A stretch of 64,000 bases of DNA, from assembly GCA_037074705.1 (NCBI GenBank), contig CM073590.1:8324001-8388000 (forward strand), given 5' to 3'. The notes under the pieces are model-generated. The model was not told where the DNA came from and ran no database searches. It saw only the letters and a list, made by a program, of their open reading frames with translations. The DNA is from Zhengitettix transpicula (Eukaryota; Arthropoda; Insecta; Orthoptera; Tetrigidae). Made by a program: the position numbers and the translations under genes. This document shows, one piece after another, positions 13,740 through 25,152 of this stretch. Positions within the stretch are counted from its first letter, which is position 1. Every line of letters begins with the position of its first letter.

Positions 13740-13990
13740 GGAGATATACCATTGTTGGCGAGACAGTTCATTGTGAGCTCGTCACAAGACGTTATCGGCT
13801 TATCTATAATGAGCTGTGCTCGCTGCTCTGATCCCTATTTCAGACCACCGTCGAGTTGTCTGCCTGATTCCCAATCAGTGCAACCGATTTTCCGAGAAAT
13901 TTAGAACAGCCTTTAAATACTCAATAATGACATACTCCCTCGCCCATTGATATATAATGCACGTGGAGCTGTGAGCTTTATGAGGCTTTT
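13740..13990. promoter_or_regulatory. weak candidate cis-regulatory block
   Basis: A moderately GC-rich single-copy stretch (GAGCTGTGCTCGCTGCTCTG, CCACCGTCGAGTTGTCTGCC, GATTCCCAATCAGTGC) just after the minisatellite repeat. No gene recognised. Confidence 0.2.
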
Positions 13991-15169
13991 TAACTTCACG
14001 TTGATGGTGTGTCCTACGTATGGAACATTGCTCTATCCTTTTATTCTAGTAATCACAACATACTGACGAACTGTGAAATATCCTACAGCATAATTAAGTA
14101 GACATGACAGTAACCAAACATATTATCCGGTTATTTGATTGAAGTGAAATATATTTTAATGTATAAACAATTTGAGAAATTGAATAGCATCTAATAAAAT
14201 TAATTAAAACTCGATTTATCAGTCACCAATCTCGTTAGTCTATAACAATCTGAGAAGCAATATTTTATAATACGCCAGCTACTGAAAATAGGAATTGAAT
14301 AGAATAATAATTTTCCATAGAAGCAAATTATCAATGACGTGGAAGGCCATGCACTCTAAAACAATGTACCTCTCTTGATTTCATGTTGTAATTAAATGGG
14401 TTATAGAAAATTAATTAGTTTTGAAATAGAAAATAAGTATTATGCGTGTGAAAAATTACGCGCGCGACAGAAGTTAACTTTTATGTAGTCATTGAAAAAT
14501 AATTTTGCACGACGGAAAAGAGAAAGCTTCTGGAATTTACGCAATATTCTAATTTCATTACTATTTTGAAAAATAGAAGCAGTGAAAATATGCAAATAAA
14601 ATTTCTGTTAATAAATTGTTCGTTTATTATTCTGTATTAATTATTTAGTCTATATATGATTTTGAAATAAGAAGTAATATTTTTTATATAAATGTAATAC
14701 GGTACCCGAAGTTCATCTTCTGTTTAATAGCTTAGAAATATTGAATTCCAGTGAACCGGTCATCCCGGTTTCCCCCAAGTGTTCACGAGAAATGTTTGAA
14801 TTATTAAGATAGACTAGCTAAGTCTATAATTTACGCTTATTCTTCAAAGCAACTCAAAACTATAATTATTAAAGAGCTGTAACTTCATAATCTGAAAATT
14901 CATTGATTACATAATTTATCATATTGTAGATGGATACCATTAGTAATCAAGCTGTAACGTCCTTTAGACATATTGTGAAATAAAGTTGCTGCATTTTGCC
15001 GCCTATACTTATATACTAATTAGACTTATAAAATTGCAAATGGAGCAATTTAAATGCATACTATATTCCTTCCAACACTTGAAACATTTGTGATGGAAGT
15101 TTGTCACTCTTTTCCAGTGTGTTTATTAATGAACCATTCCAGGACTGAAATTAGTTTCTGTTTCCACAG

Positions 15170-15202
15170 GTCCCACATGTGGCCCAACAGCCTCACAGCT
15201 GG
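15170..15202 (+). CDS. candidate 33-nt upstream microexon of the Otx gene
   Basis: A pyrimidine-rich tract ending TTTCCACAG (AG at 15168-15169) and a near-perfect donor GG|GTGAGTAA at 15202/15203 bound 33 nt. If its first base completes a codon, it reads SHMWPNSLTA plus GG. The first base of the exon at 31849 then completes GGC, giving an open frame straight into the Otx N-terminal exon. Both ends are phase 2, so including or skipping it would not shift the frame. It holds an in-frame ATG at 15177. It could be a 5' UTR or N-terminal coding microexon, or a chance pair of splice-like sites. No other recognisable exon lies between it and 31849. Confidence 0.4.
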
Positions 15203-15837
15203 GTGAGTAAATTAAGCCATTAATTGCATGCGCCGTAATATAATTATAGAATATAATTGTTTGCGTATAGTGGGCCAGTTTAATTACTGTACAGTATTTC
15301 TCTATACATTCAATTCATACTTTACTTTTTATTTACAATTTAATATCACGTGAAAATGGAATGCATAATTATTATAAATGTTTTGAACAATTTATTGATT
15401 GTGGCTCAGATTATATTTTAAAATATTAACAATATTTTAATTTAATCACGTAGGTAGCGCAGACGAAAATGAAAATGGGGAACGCTTTAATAACATTTCC
15501 ATCTTAGACCGTAATTTATGTTCCTCTCGTATCGCAAATCATTTAAGTATAACGATTAAGATATTAGATGCCTTAATATTATCGATCATTGAACGTTATT
15601 CACCTACTTAAGTATTTTTCAAAACATCAACTGTTATTTTATTCAAGTAACTTCTTTAATTACTAAAAATTGTAATAGTTTCATTCATATCACTAATTGA
15701 TTATTAAATATCAGATACTTAAATAAAATTCAAGTGTCAGTTCCCCAAATTTTAAGGCTATCTATGTTTGTAGGCTTCAATTAACAACCGTATAGAATTA
15801 GTTTGATGAAGATATTGCCCAATAACAGGCAAAAACC

Positions 15838-16070
15838 AGTGCTGAATAAATGGAACACACAGTTTCTGTAATCCTTGTTGCTTTCGACAGGTGATCAGAA
15901 AGGTGAAAAGACACAATACAAACTCAAAAGTGAAGCTAAAACCTTTGCTTTTAAGTTCGTCTCCTGGTTTGTGCTGTGTCTCGTTCTTTCTCCTCTTGGG
16001 ATTTTTGAATCACCTGTAGAAAGTAACAAGATTTGCAGAAACGTTATGTAGTATTTATTTAGTAAACCAA
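15838..16070. mobile_element. Penelope-like 3' end pair (foldback)
   Basis: Left ACACAGTTTCTGTAATCC, TTGTTGCTTTCGACAGGTGATC pairs with right AATCACCTGTAGAAAGTAACAAG and TTTGCAGAAACGTTATGTAGTATTTATT. It is the same subfamily as the copy at 40805-41066 and the single arm near 7095. It lies about 640 bp downstream of the candidate microexon. Confidence 0.6.
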
Positions 16071-16134
16071 AAAATTAATGACTGTTGAAAATAATAATAC
16101 TAAAAACGACATATACACAGACAAAATTTTTTAA

Positions 16135-16371
16135 AAAAGAGAAACTTAAACTAAGTAAATTTTAATTTAAAAATGCCGGACGTTTCGACGAGGATTTACG
16201 TCTTTTTCTAATCACGAATAACTTCAGACTGGAAATTGAACAAGGATTTATCTTTGATTTTTAGTTCAATTTCCAGTCATAAGTTATACGCCGTTATAAA
16301 AAGTCGCTAATCCGTGTCGAAACGTCCGACATTTTTAAATTAAAATTTACTTAGTTTCAGTTTCTCTTTAA
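16135..16371. mobile_element. foldback element, about 60-bp arms
   Basis: An arm at 16135-16194 (AAAGAGAAACTTAAACTAAG ... GGACGTTTCGACGAGG) is nearly perfectly complementary to 16311-16370 (TCGAAACGTCCGAC ... CTTAGTTTCAGTTTCTCTTT). An inner pair, GACTGGAAATTGAAC at 16227-16241 and its exact complement at 16264-16278, extends the hairpin. There is no coding sequence. GTCGAAACGTC near the arms resembles the GAAACGT half of the recurrent motif. It could be a MITE or an inverted pair of retroelement ends. Confidence 0.65.
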
Positions 16372-17149
16372 ACAGATTGTCTATACAAAGGTCTTTTTCA
16401 TCATTAGTATTTATTTAGCACTTGTTATGTGGCTATTTATTTACCTAATTAGTATATTTTTAACACAGACGTTTTATATTTTAATTTCCACCCTATATTT
16501 ATTAAGACAAGATTGAGAGATGGAATACAAGAGTTAGCTTTCAGTGTTCCTTGTTCGGATTTTCGAATGTTATTTAGAATTGGATACAAGGCAGTTTAAT
16601 ATAAAGGAATCCTGTTCGTGAGTCAGAGCCTGTTCCATTTATTATTTAACTTTCGTTATAGGAGCGTTAATCGTTAATAAATATAAAACTCACGTTAAAG
16701 ACAGAAGTAATGTAGAATAATGGCATCTGGAATGTAGGCGTAAATTATTCTCAATAAACTGGGAAGATCAAAGATCTCAATTTAATAGCTCCACATTTCT
16801 TATTTGAACTCGAGTAATAATAATAACTTCCGCTGTACACATATGATAATGTTTTATTAGAATATTCGAAGAGCAGCCCGTCTCTGTACGTGTCATTAAT
16901 CCACTATAAATCTAAGTAATAGCGGTTATTAAACATGATAATGTGGTTGGGAAATATGAATTACAGCAAAGTTTCCTAATCTGTGAGCCTTTAATTCCCA
17001 AGTGCAATGAAAAATTAACATAAATAGTCAGATATCACAAGAACACGTTGCGCTTTGTGAACAAAATTATGTTGAAAGCATTTGACGCTGAGATAAAAAA
17101 AAATTAATTTCTCTGGTACACACACAAGCGCAAAGTTATTTAACATCGA

Positions 17150-17430
17150 GTAATTAGCAGCATTGTTGGACGCAAGGTGGCGCGGCGTAATTATTGTAAT
17201 GTGGAAACATCCCCAGGTTATGCCTTTGTACTTTGACAATCCATTAATTGCTAATCCCCTTTGTCCGGCTGTTCAACTTGTTAATGTCACTAGCTTCATA
17301 CTCGCGGGACGAGGCCGGAGTTTGTCGCATTGTGAACGGGAGGGCTTTCCGTTTAATTGGTATCCACAAATATTTCAGATTTACGGTTCCCTAATAATTA
17401 AAGACCAGGAGTAATTGTGTGGCAACATTT
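17150..17430. promoter_or_regulatory. strong candidate enhancer of the otd locus
   Basis: It combines CGCAAGGTGGCGCGG (17171-17185, CTCF-like), ATTAATTGCTAATCCCC with a perfect K50 homeodomain site TAATCC at 17252-17257 next to an ATTA/TAATTG pair, and further TAAT cores (GTAATTATTG, CTAATAATTAAAG). The block is single-copy and of higher complexity than its flanks. Confidence 0.4.
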
Positions 17431-18379
17431 ACATACCAGTGATTACCAACATCGAATAGTGAGGGATGGAGTCACGTTCAACAAGAAAAGGCGTTTAATT
17501 ACGATTTAATATTAAGTGACGGTTAAACATTTACATGTTTGGAAAAACAACTCATGGTTGCTTTCAATATTTTTTTAATTATTATTTAAATATATGAATC
17601 AATATATTGCACGGTATTTACTAGATATTTTTCAATCAATATTGTAGGTTCCAAAAATCAAAGAAAAATTCACCTTATAATATATGGCGTTTATGTTACC
17701 ATATTGTTCACCGTAGACGAGGATCTGGTAGCCTGCAATTTGTGCACTCGGGTAAGCTCTATTTAGTATGGAAGTTCGCAATGGGACAAGATTAATATGG
17801 AGTAAAGAAACCTTGTTATAGGGACTGAATAACTTAGTGCATCTTTGAAACGTATTGTATTAGTAATTCAACAGAATTAAATTAACACATTCAGAGACTG
17901 TAATACCGTTCGTTTCAAAATGTAGGCAGTTTCCAAGAGCGAAAATTTTTTATATGAAATGTCGACTACAAAGAGATTTTTGAAATGACTTCGCTACGTT
18001 AGGGTTTGATAATACTGGCCAGCGAGATGTGGTTACGAAGAAGGCGAGACCTTATCAGAGTGCGGACACAATAACGACGGGTGATGTCACTTCAGTTTAT
18101 TCGACCAGAAATCACTTACACAATTTGGCTAATTGTATAGTATATAAATAGGTATTTAAGTAAGCGTATAGTGTCTACTCATTATTTTCATACTATATCA
18201 ACAGTTCATTGGCCAGGCATAGCCCAGTAGTTTTCAGCGGACCCTTGTACTGATTTTATTTACTGTTAAGCACTATAAATCATAAAAATTGTTACCCCTC
18301 TTAACTTTAAAGGAAATTACTGAAAATTAATTATATTTAATTTTTTGGAATGACTATACCATAATATTTTGATTAATAA

Positions 18380-18505
18380 TTAATAAGAAAGATAACCAAT
18401 TCCGCAAAATAAGTGATAATATAAATACCACACAACGTTTCTGGGATCCTTGTCCCTATCCTCAGGCGTGAAGAAGAGCCTACAGCGACACAACTGATTG
18501 ATTAA
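18380..18505 (-). mobile_element. single Penelope-like 3' end
   Basis: TTAATAAGAAAGATAACCAATT, AAGTGATAATATAAATACC, CACAACGTTTCTGGGATCC, TTGTCCCTATCCTCAGG and GAAGAAGAGCCTACAGCGACAC form an arm identical in layout to the other element ends. No inverted mate is seen. It contains a well-preserved hammerhead-like motif at 18437-18465 (-). Confidence 0.6.
18437..18465 (-). ncRNA. hammerhead-like motif in a Penelope-like end
   Basis: On the - strand: CTGAGGA, TA, GGGA, the loop CAAGGA, TCCC, one A, then GAAACGTTGTG. The stem is perfect but separated from the core by extra bases on both sides. Confidence 0.35.
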
Positions 18506-19036
18506 TCTTTGGCTATAGCGATCGCGTAATAGGCGGTAATCCTAGAGTCCTGTCGAGATGTTTCTATCCTAATATGTTATTTCACTTTCACAGCTTTCAG
18601 TGCTGAAACTAATTCAAACCATTTCTTCTGTTCCTGAGAAGTTTTTGAAAAACCGGATGAGAATCTGTACTCCTTCAGATGGAGAACATTCCTAAATATG
18701 AAAGTCTGACTCTCTTCTTCGAACTTCAACCTGCTTCATCTTACTAAGATTGCTTAGAAATTGGTTATCGAAATTTTTGTCATGTAAGTTTAGCTATTTG
18801 CATTATATACGTAAGAAATTTGAAATTATGAGAACCTGACCTTGCGTGGATTATATTCAGTGATCATAAGTTTAATGATACCAGTCATCAGAGCTTCTTT
18901 ACCTATATTAGTTAGACAGAATCAGGCCTACAGTAAATGCAATTAATTTCATATGGAACTTATTAAGTAAGGCAATGTCCGTAAGGATCTTGGATTTGGA
19001 GCATATTTTCATTAATTAATTAATGCATTCATTTTA

Positions 19037-19065
19037 CTGAAGATGAACATTAATGTTCGAAACGT
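19037..19065 (+). ncRNA. hammerhead-like motif (possible ribozyme)
   Basis: CTGAAGA, one T, the stem GAAC, the loop ATTAAT, the stem GTTC, then GAAACGT. The strands flanking the loop are fully self-complementary (GAACAT/ATGTTC). CUGANGA ... GAAA is the layout of the hammerhead catalytic core, but a canonical hammerhead has no extra base between CUGANGA and stem II. Catalysis is untested and the flanking stems I and III are not evident. Confidence 0.4.
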
Positions 19066-19439
19066 AGGCTAATTTATAGTTTACTTCTACCAAATTCTTT
19101 TTTTTTATTTCTCCTATTCTCTCGATGCTAACACTTTTTATCGTTCCCTATCAACTTTGACTCTTCAAGGTTTCTTTTTGGGATAATTCAATTTTAACCA
19201 ATTCTAGTCTGTGATCTGATATCAACCAATTACAGAGGAACGAAAAACACCTGCCCGTAAATGAAGTATATTTAGAAAATGTGGCCAAATTATTGCAGCT
19301 CCGAACCCCTTGATGAGGTTAAACCTTTTCTGTTTCGAGAGGGAATGAAATAAAGCGTATCTAATTTCGAAGCGTCAAGGGAAAATTGCCCTTGTAGCAG
19401 GCAAATTGATGTACTGTAGAACCTCTTATAATTCAATTT

Positions 19440-19830
19440 GCTCATTCTTCGACATGTGAATGAACAGCACAGATGTGAGACGACCGCTAAAGCACTCGAC
19501 AAGAAAACTGCGGTCAGGCTGGCGTCCTGCCGCGATTGAGAGGTTATTACGAGGCCCTCCCCCGCTCTTCCCTCTCTTCCAGGGAATATTGGATGCTGCC
19601 TGCTGCCGCTAACAAAAAGGCCACGCTTATTGACTCCGAGGCAATCGGCCGTGGTATGCAAATATTTGATCAAATCCCTGGTGCAATAATCGTCTCCCCG
19701 GAGATATTACTACGACTACTGGTGTTCAGCCGCAGAGGGGATTCCCCTGCATTGCCCGGCTTGTGGCGCGTTCTAATGAATGCAGGCTGTGTCCCTTCAC
19801 TTAGCAGCTAATAGCCATTCAGACGGGATA
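19440..19830. promoter_or_regulatory. candidate cis-regulatory block
   Basis: A GC-rich single-copy island with the octamer ATGCAAAT at 19656-19663 (POU site), TAATCG at about 19686, and a splice-acceptor-like tract CCCTCTCTTCCAG ending at 19582 without a convincing donor. The open frames on both strands are not recognisable proteins. Confidence 0.3.
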
Positions 19831-20520
19831 TTTGAGTTCGTTCAGATTTTTAATCAGGATTCGGTACTTAGGAACGATCCAAACGACGTATTAGATTGAG
19901 TATTTCTTCTTTTTTTAAAAAAAAAAAAAAAGGAAAAAGGAAACAAAAATGTTATATTTAGTATATGCGCAAAATACTGCAATGCTACAAAATAATAACA
20001 GTTATACCACTTTCAAATATTTAAAAATAACTGTTTCCCATTTGTCACTTCTGGCTACACTATGACAATATATCTTCCCCAACACTACTTCGAGAAAGCA
20101 TTACACATTGCCCTCTACCTACACAGACGGAAATAAAGAAACTAAGTAAAGAAACTGATAATATATGCATATGAAGAATCCTTACCACGCAAAATGATTT
20201 AATCGATATCAAGAGGGTACAGTTTGTCGTAATTGAATAGATGCATTTCAACTAATCACTACTATTTTTATGACTTATGCAAAAAATAACATTGCTACAC
20301 TTTCATTCTATTATACTCAGGAACACAATGTACCCTCTCAGTTTCTGCCTTTTTATTATCGACTAAATCATACAGACCGATACTTAATTTTTATATCATA
20401 TCATTTTTATTTCCGTTTGTGTGGCTAGAAATGATTTTTGAGATTATATAAAAGTTTTTATTTTAAAGAAAAATAATATGATATAAATTCTGAAACGTCC
20501 TATTTTTATTTTATTTTTAT

Positions 20521-20745
20521 TTTTTAGGGACAGGCTACATGAGTAATCCACATAGTGGTAACTCCCCTTTAATAGCATAGGAAGGGATTTGAAAGGGGGG
20601 ATGCGGAAGGGTAGAAGAAGGTAGCCAAGAGTTAACTAGGGCCCCCGGGCGATAGTTTAAGGATCCTACCCGGCATTCGCCTAAAAGTAATGCAGCGAAA
20701 ACCCTAGAAAAACCTGCATCAAAAACAAATGCGGGCATAAGTGGG
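20521..20745 (-). mobile_element. retroposon family A, 5'-truncated copy
   Basis: The shared block reads ACAGGCTACATGAG, AACTCCCCTTTAATAGCATAGG, GGGGGGATGCGGAAGGG, TTAACTAGGGCCC, AGGATCCTACCCGGCATTCGCC, ACCCTAGAAAAACCTGCATC, and then stops. The low-coordinate end is preceded by T-rich sequence, so the element's sense strand is - and the T run is its A tail. The opposite (5') end is cut. Confidence 0.7.
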
Positions 20746-21579
20746 CTTAAACCTAGATCAAAATAACGTGAGTCTACTTTGACCTGATTTTAGAGTTATT
20801 ATTTGATGCTTTGAGCTGTTCGATTCTACTAAATTTGTTTTACTTTTACGCCTAAACTCAAAAAACACGCTCTTGACGACAGGTTTAATGATTTGAAATT
20901 TTTTATATATATTTTATAATCACGACGATACAAGCATCATTCCAGAATTAATTAAATTCGGTTTCGTAGATCGTTCATTAGCGAGATAAGCTCGAAGCAT
21001 AATTTGTTGAAAGAAGAAAATAATTGATAATCGGGACTGTGGGTCTTAAAAACGCCGTTCTAAACTTATTTTAAAATTACGAACATTATGTTCTTTACGT
21101 GTTCTTATTGATAGCAAGAATATTACCAATTACTCGCAAAATACTAAGCAAAAACGCGGAGTGATGTATACTCTTTTTATTGCGCCACCACGATTGCGAT
21201 GCTTGATTTTAATCGTCATACTATTTGCCAGAAATAACTCAGGAAACACCTGAGTTGAATATTCTTTTGTCTCGAAAGTAAACCTATACAATTAACTTTA
21301 TAATGAGCACTTATCATTAATAACGATTGGACATATTTTAAGAACAGTTTAAATATCTTTAAGGACTAGAGAGAAAATTTTACTTAAGTTTTGGCTAACA
21401 GTAGAACAAAAATCGTTGCTTTAATGTGCAAGCAGATGTGCAATGTATTCAAATCTCACCAAAATGGTGCTCACTGTTACCGCTTCAACAGTTTCATACA
21501 AATGCGCCACCATAAAATGTAAATACAATTTTCAATTTATTTGCTTTAATTGAAGAATGAATTTTTAACGCACTTATTA

Positions 21580-21870
21580 ATTACTAATTTAGCTTGCATG
21601 TTGCATATTTCAATGATGAACTGCTGTTTATTTTGATTTATTAACGCTATTTTCCGAATTTATGTGCGATTATTTAGATTGTGGTTCACATTTCCGGTTG
21701 ACAGGATTAATTAATGGATTTCCATTTATTTATGCCAGAACGGATGCAGGTTAACAAGGGCGTGTTTGCGCCATCGCTAAACTAGCTATGAAGGTGCGGT
21801 TATTTGACAAAGAATCATGTGTCGCGAAAAGGAAGTCCGTCAATCATTTTTATCTCACTCCGAGACATAT
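21580..21870. promoter_or_regulatory. candidate cis-regulatory block
   Basis: ACAGGATTAATTAATGGATT (21701-21720) holds GGATTA, the complement of TAATCC, fused to TAATTAAT. GCGATTATTTAGATTG and TTTGCGCCATCGCTAAAC follow. Single-copy. Confidence 0.3.
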
Positions 21871-22059
21871 TAAAATTTACAAAGTTGAAGAATATTTTTA
21901 AAAAAAATTCCTTACCATAAAATGACGAATTAAATGCCAAATAACCAATACTTTTTTCCGATTGAAAAGCTTCTATTTGAAACTAATTTGTATATCATTC
22001 CCTTGCAAATGCCTGGTTTTATTATATGTTGTTTAGTCTATCTTATGTTATTCCTGCCG

Positions 22060-22210
22060 ACCTAATGATGGATGCTCAGCATCCTTGGCTCTTATGGATG
22101 CCCCGGGTTTGAATACTGGCATGAACATAGATGTTTGAGTTGTAAACCAGGTTGAGGGTAATGGTCACGAATCCTTCCCAACCTCTCTACCGCGAGCTGG
22201 AGCTTTTAAC
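22060..22210 (+). repeat. possible decayed tRNA-like SINE
   Basis: GATGCCCCGGGTTTGAATACTGG resembles a T-arm with a degenerate B box, in a 150-bp block of higher GC (CGACCTAATGATGGATGCTC ... ACCTCTCTACCGCGAGCTGG). There is only one copy in the window, so the call is weak. Confidence 0.25.
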
Positions 22211-22214
22211 AGTT

Positions 22215-24289
22215 AATATTATTTAGAAATGCAACAGTCTCTTCTTATCACTCTTTCTCATCCATATAATTGTGATCAATTTCTACCTCCGGTATAGTTC
22301 ATAAGGCCATCAATTTATTGTACAAACCGAAATGAGATCGGCAATGCATTTTGCTATTTTTTTTGGGCGGGGGAGGTGAGGTCAGCATTCAGAAAAGAGC
22401 ATACGGTAGCTTACTTGATATTTTTCTCCTTTCACGATCCGTATACGTGTTTGATACTCTCTTCTTATTTACGTTCACACCAGTGAATTCGTGGTCTTTC
22501 ATATCAAAGTGTTCACGATGGCATCTACAGGAAACCATTACAGAATTGATGGTCGTTTGAAAATTTGTCTAGCGACCTGATTGAGTGTTAATTGTTCTTT
22601 TTAATTAAAGGTTTATAATGGTCGCGTTAACTTTGTCATTTGCGACCCCTAAATAAATTAAAAATAGTGCTTATTTACATAAGTATGCTGCGATTCACAT
22701 TGACTCCAATAATAGACATACAATTGAACAGTTTGAAAGAATAATTATACATTTCAAATGTGGGTTTCTTACATTTACATTTTACAATTCGCATTTGTTA
22801 TTCCTTTATCATAATAATTGTATACTTCATTATATTAATTTGTTTGAAGCTGCGACTGTTGCAGATTCCACTGTCTTGTGGTCATAGTCTTTTTCTATTA
22901 GGAAGAGGCGTCTGCTTCTGAATATGAAACAATCTCTTATTTCTTGACTAAATTTTTATTCTACTTTTTGCCGTTTTATCATTTAAGTGTGAGTAAAATG
23001 ATTCCAATATATTTATGAATGATGTAAGGGATATTCTGTAATCTCTAATAATGGTCCTTGGGTTCTTTGAGTCCATAGCATTTAGTATAAGAGTCGTCAA
23101 CTGTTCCAAAGGGATAGGTGGAGCACTGTTTTCTTCTTCATATAATTCATTAATTGTTCTTCTCATGACAACTGAACGATGATCTACATAACTAATGTTT
23201 ATTTTTAAACCAATAGCGTGCTGTATGTATGGCCTGACTTACCACGAGTAAGCTACAGCAGTTATACTACACTTTTTGCTGCAATTACAGCATGTAGTTT
23301 TATTTGGAAACATATGCACTATTCCTTATTTCTTCAGCATTTCTTTTGCTGATTCTACTACTTTTTAATCCAATAATTTGGATCTTAATGCCATTTGTGC
23401 CTCAACTATTTTACTTACTTCAATTATTGTCCGTCTGTTAGTCGTGTAATGGACAACAACAGACTGAAAATTGAGTTGAGTTAAAAATGCAGTTTGACAA
23501 AATTTATTTAACACTCCCTATTGCTATGGCAAAACGCCTACGCAGACATTTTTTGATAGCAAACGTATTGTTTTTCATTATTAGCATTAAACAAGATTCT
23601 GATATTAATTTTGACTCCCTCAACTTGTCTGTCAGATTAAGTCTTGTCTTTTACAAATCCTCGACGCAACTTCGGAAAACGGTTCATCCTGATCGTTACG
23701 ATACACATTTTTACTTCATTTACACTCTGCGGAACCTCTTTTCATTGGATTTACCGCACATTAATAGGATTCCCTCTTCGTTCCTGTACTCCCAGTTAGG
23801 ATCTATTGGCGATGTATTCGTCCGTAATTTGTCATACTAACCAAAATTTTTCATACGAATCACTATACCCGTAACTGTCATCCTTTTTTTATTGAAGCCA
23901 CTCTTCCTGAGAGCGTCGCATATGTTCATTCATGAGTCATCGTTCCGCGTTGTGTGTCAAAATTGGAGATGCAGTTTGGAAAAATGTGAGTCTTTTAACG
24001 GTAAATTCGAATGTAATCTTCCTGAATATATTAATGAAGGTGCTTTATAAAAGGTCAGGATGATGTTAAAGATTCTGCAATTGTTTAACTTATTATTATA
24101 ACTTTTCTAATATTATACCAAGCGCTTTAAATACCAGGCAGCTCTCCGGTGGCGTTTTATAATCTATTTTCTGGTTAATTCATTGGAATTTGCGCGGACT
24201 GCTTACATTCATGTATTAATAAATGATTCCCGCAATGTCAACGGACAAAATACCTTTGTAAATGTGAATTATTTCCTTACCATCCGCTT
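22215..24289. other. unassigned stretch
   Basis: Two open frames, 22948-23166 (-) and 23487-23840 (+, 117 codons), have no recognisable motifs. Composition is slightly less AT-biased than typical background here. They could be fragments of an unrecognised mobile element; I see no repeats or splice structure that supports a gene. Confidence 0.4.
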
Positions 24290-24800
24290 GAAATACAGAG
24301 CTTAGGACGGGGGATCCCCGAATGAAGCTGCGTCCACAACAACGCGACGCCCCCCGCCCTTACGCTTTGGCTACGCGGCAGCTAAATGCTAATGATTAAC
24401 GAACGGGGTGGACGAGGGGACGTCGTTTCCCGAGTCAAATTGTTTTTCACGGCTACTGCATGATACAGTTGGTGGGCGCGGTGCGTCAGAGGAATCTGGA
24501 AGCGCCCCCCACGGAGCGCGCAGCTGGCCTGTCGCTATTGTGGCGACGCGCACCCCGCCCCGACAATGAACACCAATTATTCTGGGTAATCGCCCGTGAG
24601 GGCGCAGGGGCGGGTGTTTTCCAAACAAGCTCCGACCAGGTATCCAACACACACGGGGGCGCTCCCACGACAAGATCGCAAACACCTCGAGGCTGGACTG
24701 TGGGTCATGCGTCGATGCTTGCTAGGAATCCCAGATCAACAGCCGGAAGGCATCGCACCAACACGCACAGGCACTCACACACAACCTAAACAGCTGCAGA
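24290..24800. promoter_or_regulatory. CpG-rich island, candidate promoter or enhancer
   Basis: The most GC- and CpG-rich stretch of the window (CAACGCGACGCCCCCCGCCC, GGTGGGCGCGGTGCGTCAG). It holds TAATCG at 24587-24592 and TAATGATTAAC near 24391. It also has two CTCF-like motifs: ACACGGGGGCGCTCC near 24650-24664 (+) and GTGGGGGGCGCTTCC near 24503-24517 (-). Overlapping open frames of about 100 codons on both strands follow from low stop frequency in GC-rich DNA. It may be an alternative otd promoter, a boundary or an enhancer. Confidence 0.35.
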
Positions 24801-24861
24801 GAGGAATAACTAGCTCTTAAATTTCCTTCTGTTTTTAACATAAGATATGTAACAACTTCAT

Positions 24862-25035
24862 GCAGTCTAAAGGATGGAGGAATGTTGCACCGGGTATGGA
24901 GTCGACAGTGGTCAAAGCATCCGCCCGGCAAGCGAGAATGTCTCGGGTTCAATTCCCAATCCAGTACACATTTTCCCACCCATATACCTTAACTAACTAG
25001 CATAGCTTGAGGCTTATATAAGCTTTCTCTTCTAA
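24862..25035 (+). repeat. tRNA-derived SINE, copy 1
   Basis: The head holds GTGGTCAAAGC, CCGCCCGGCAAGCG (anticodon-arm-like) and TCTCGGGTTCAATTCCCAAT, a T-arm with the RNA polymerase III B box GGTTCAATTCC at 24946-24956. The tail AACTAACTAGCATAGC and ATAAGCTTTCT matches copy 2. Compared with copy 2, 12 bases in the A-box region are missing after GTCGA, so this copy has probably lost its internal promoter. Confidence 0.75.
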
Positions 25036-25152
25036 CTTTATTATAATATACATAAAAACTTACAATCATTTTACTTAAAATATCCGTCCTTCATCAAATA
25101 CTGAAATAGGCCATGAAGAAGATGGGATGTGTAAATTGTAGGATAACCGCAT

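Noticed and set aside
22948..23166. - strand open frame MRRTINELYEEENSAPPIP...
   Set aside because: Protein-like composition, but no family recognised, no neighbours supporting a gene or element, and no second copy.
24389..24820. Several overlapping open frames on both strands
   Set aside because: GC-rich DNA has few stop codons; frames on both strands are equally open and none resembles a protein.
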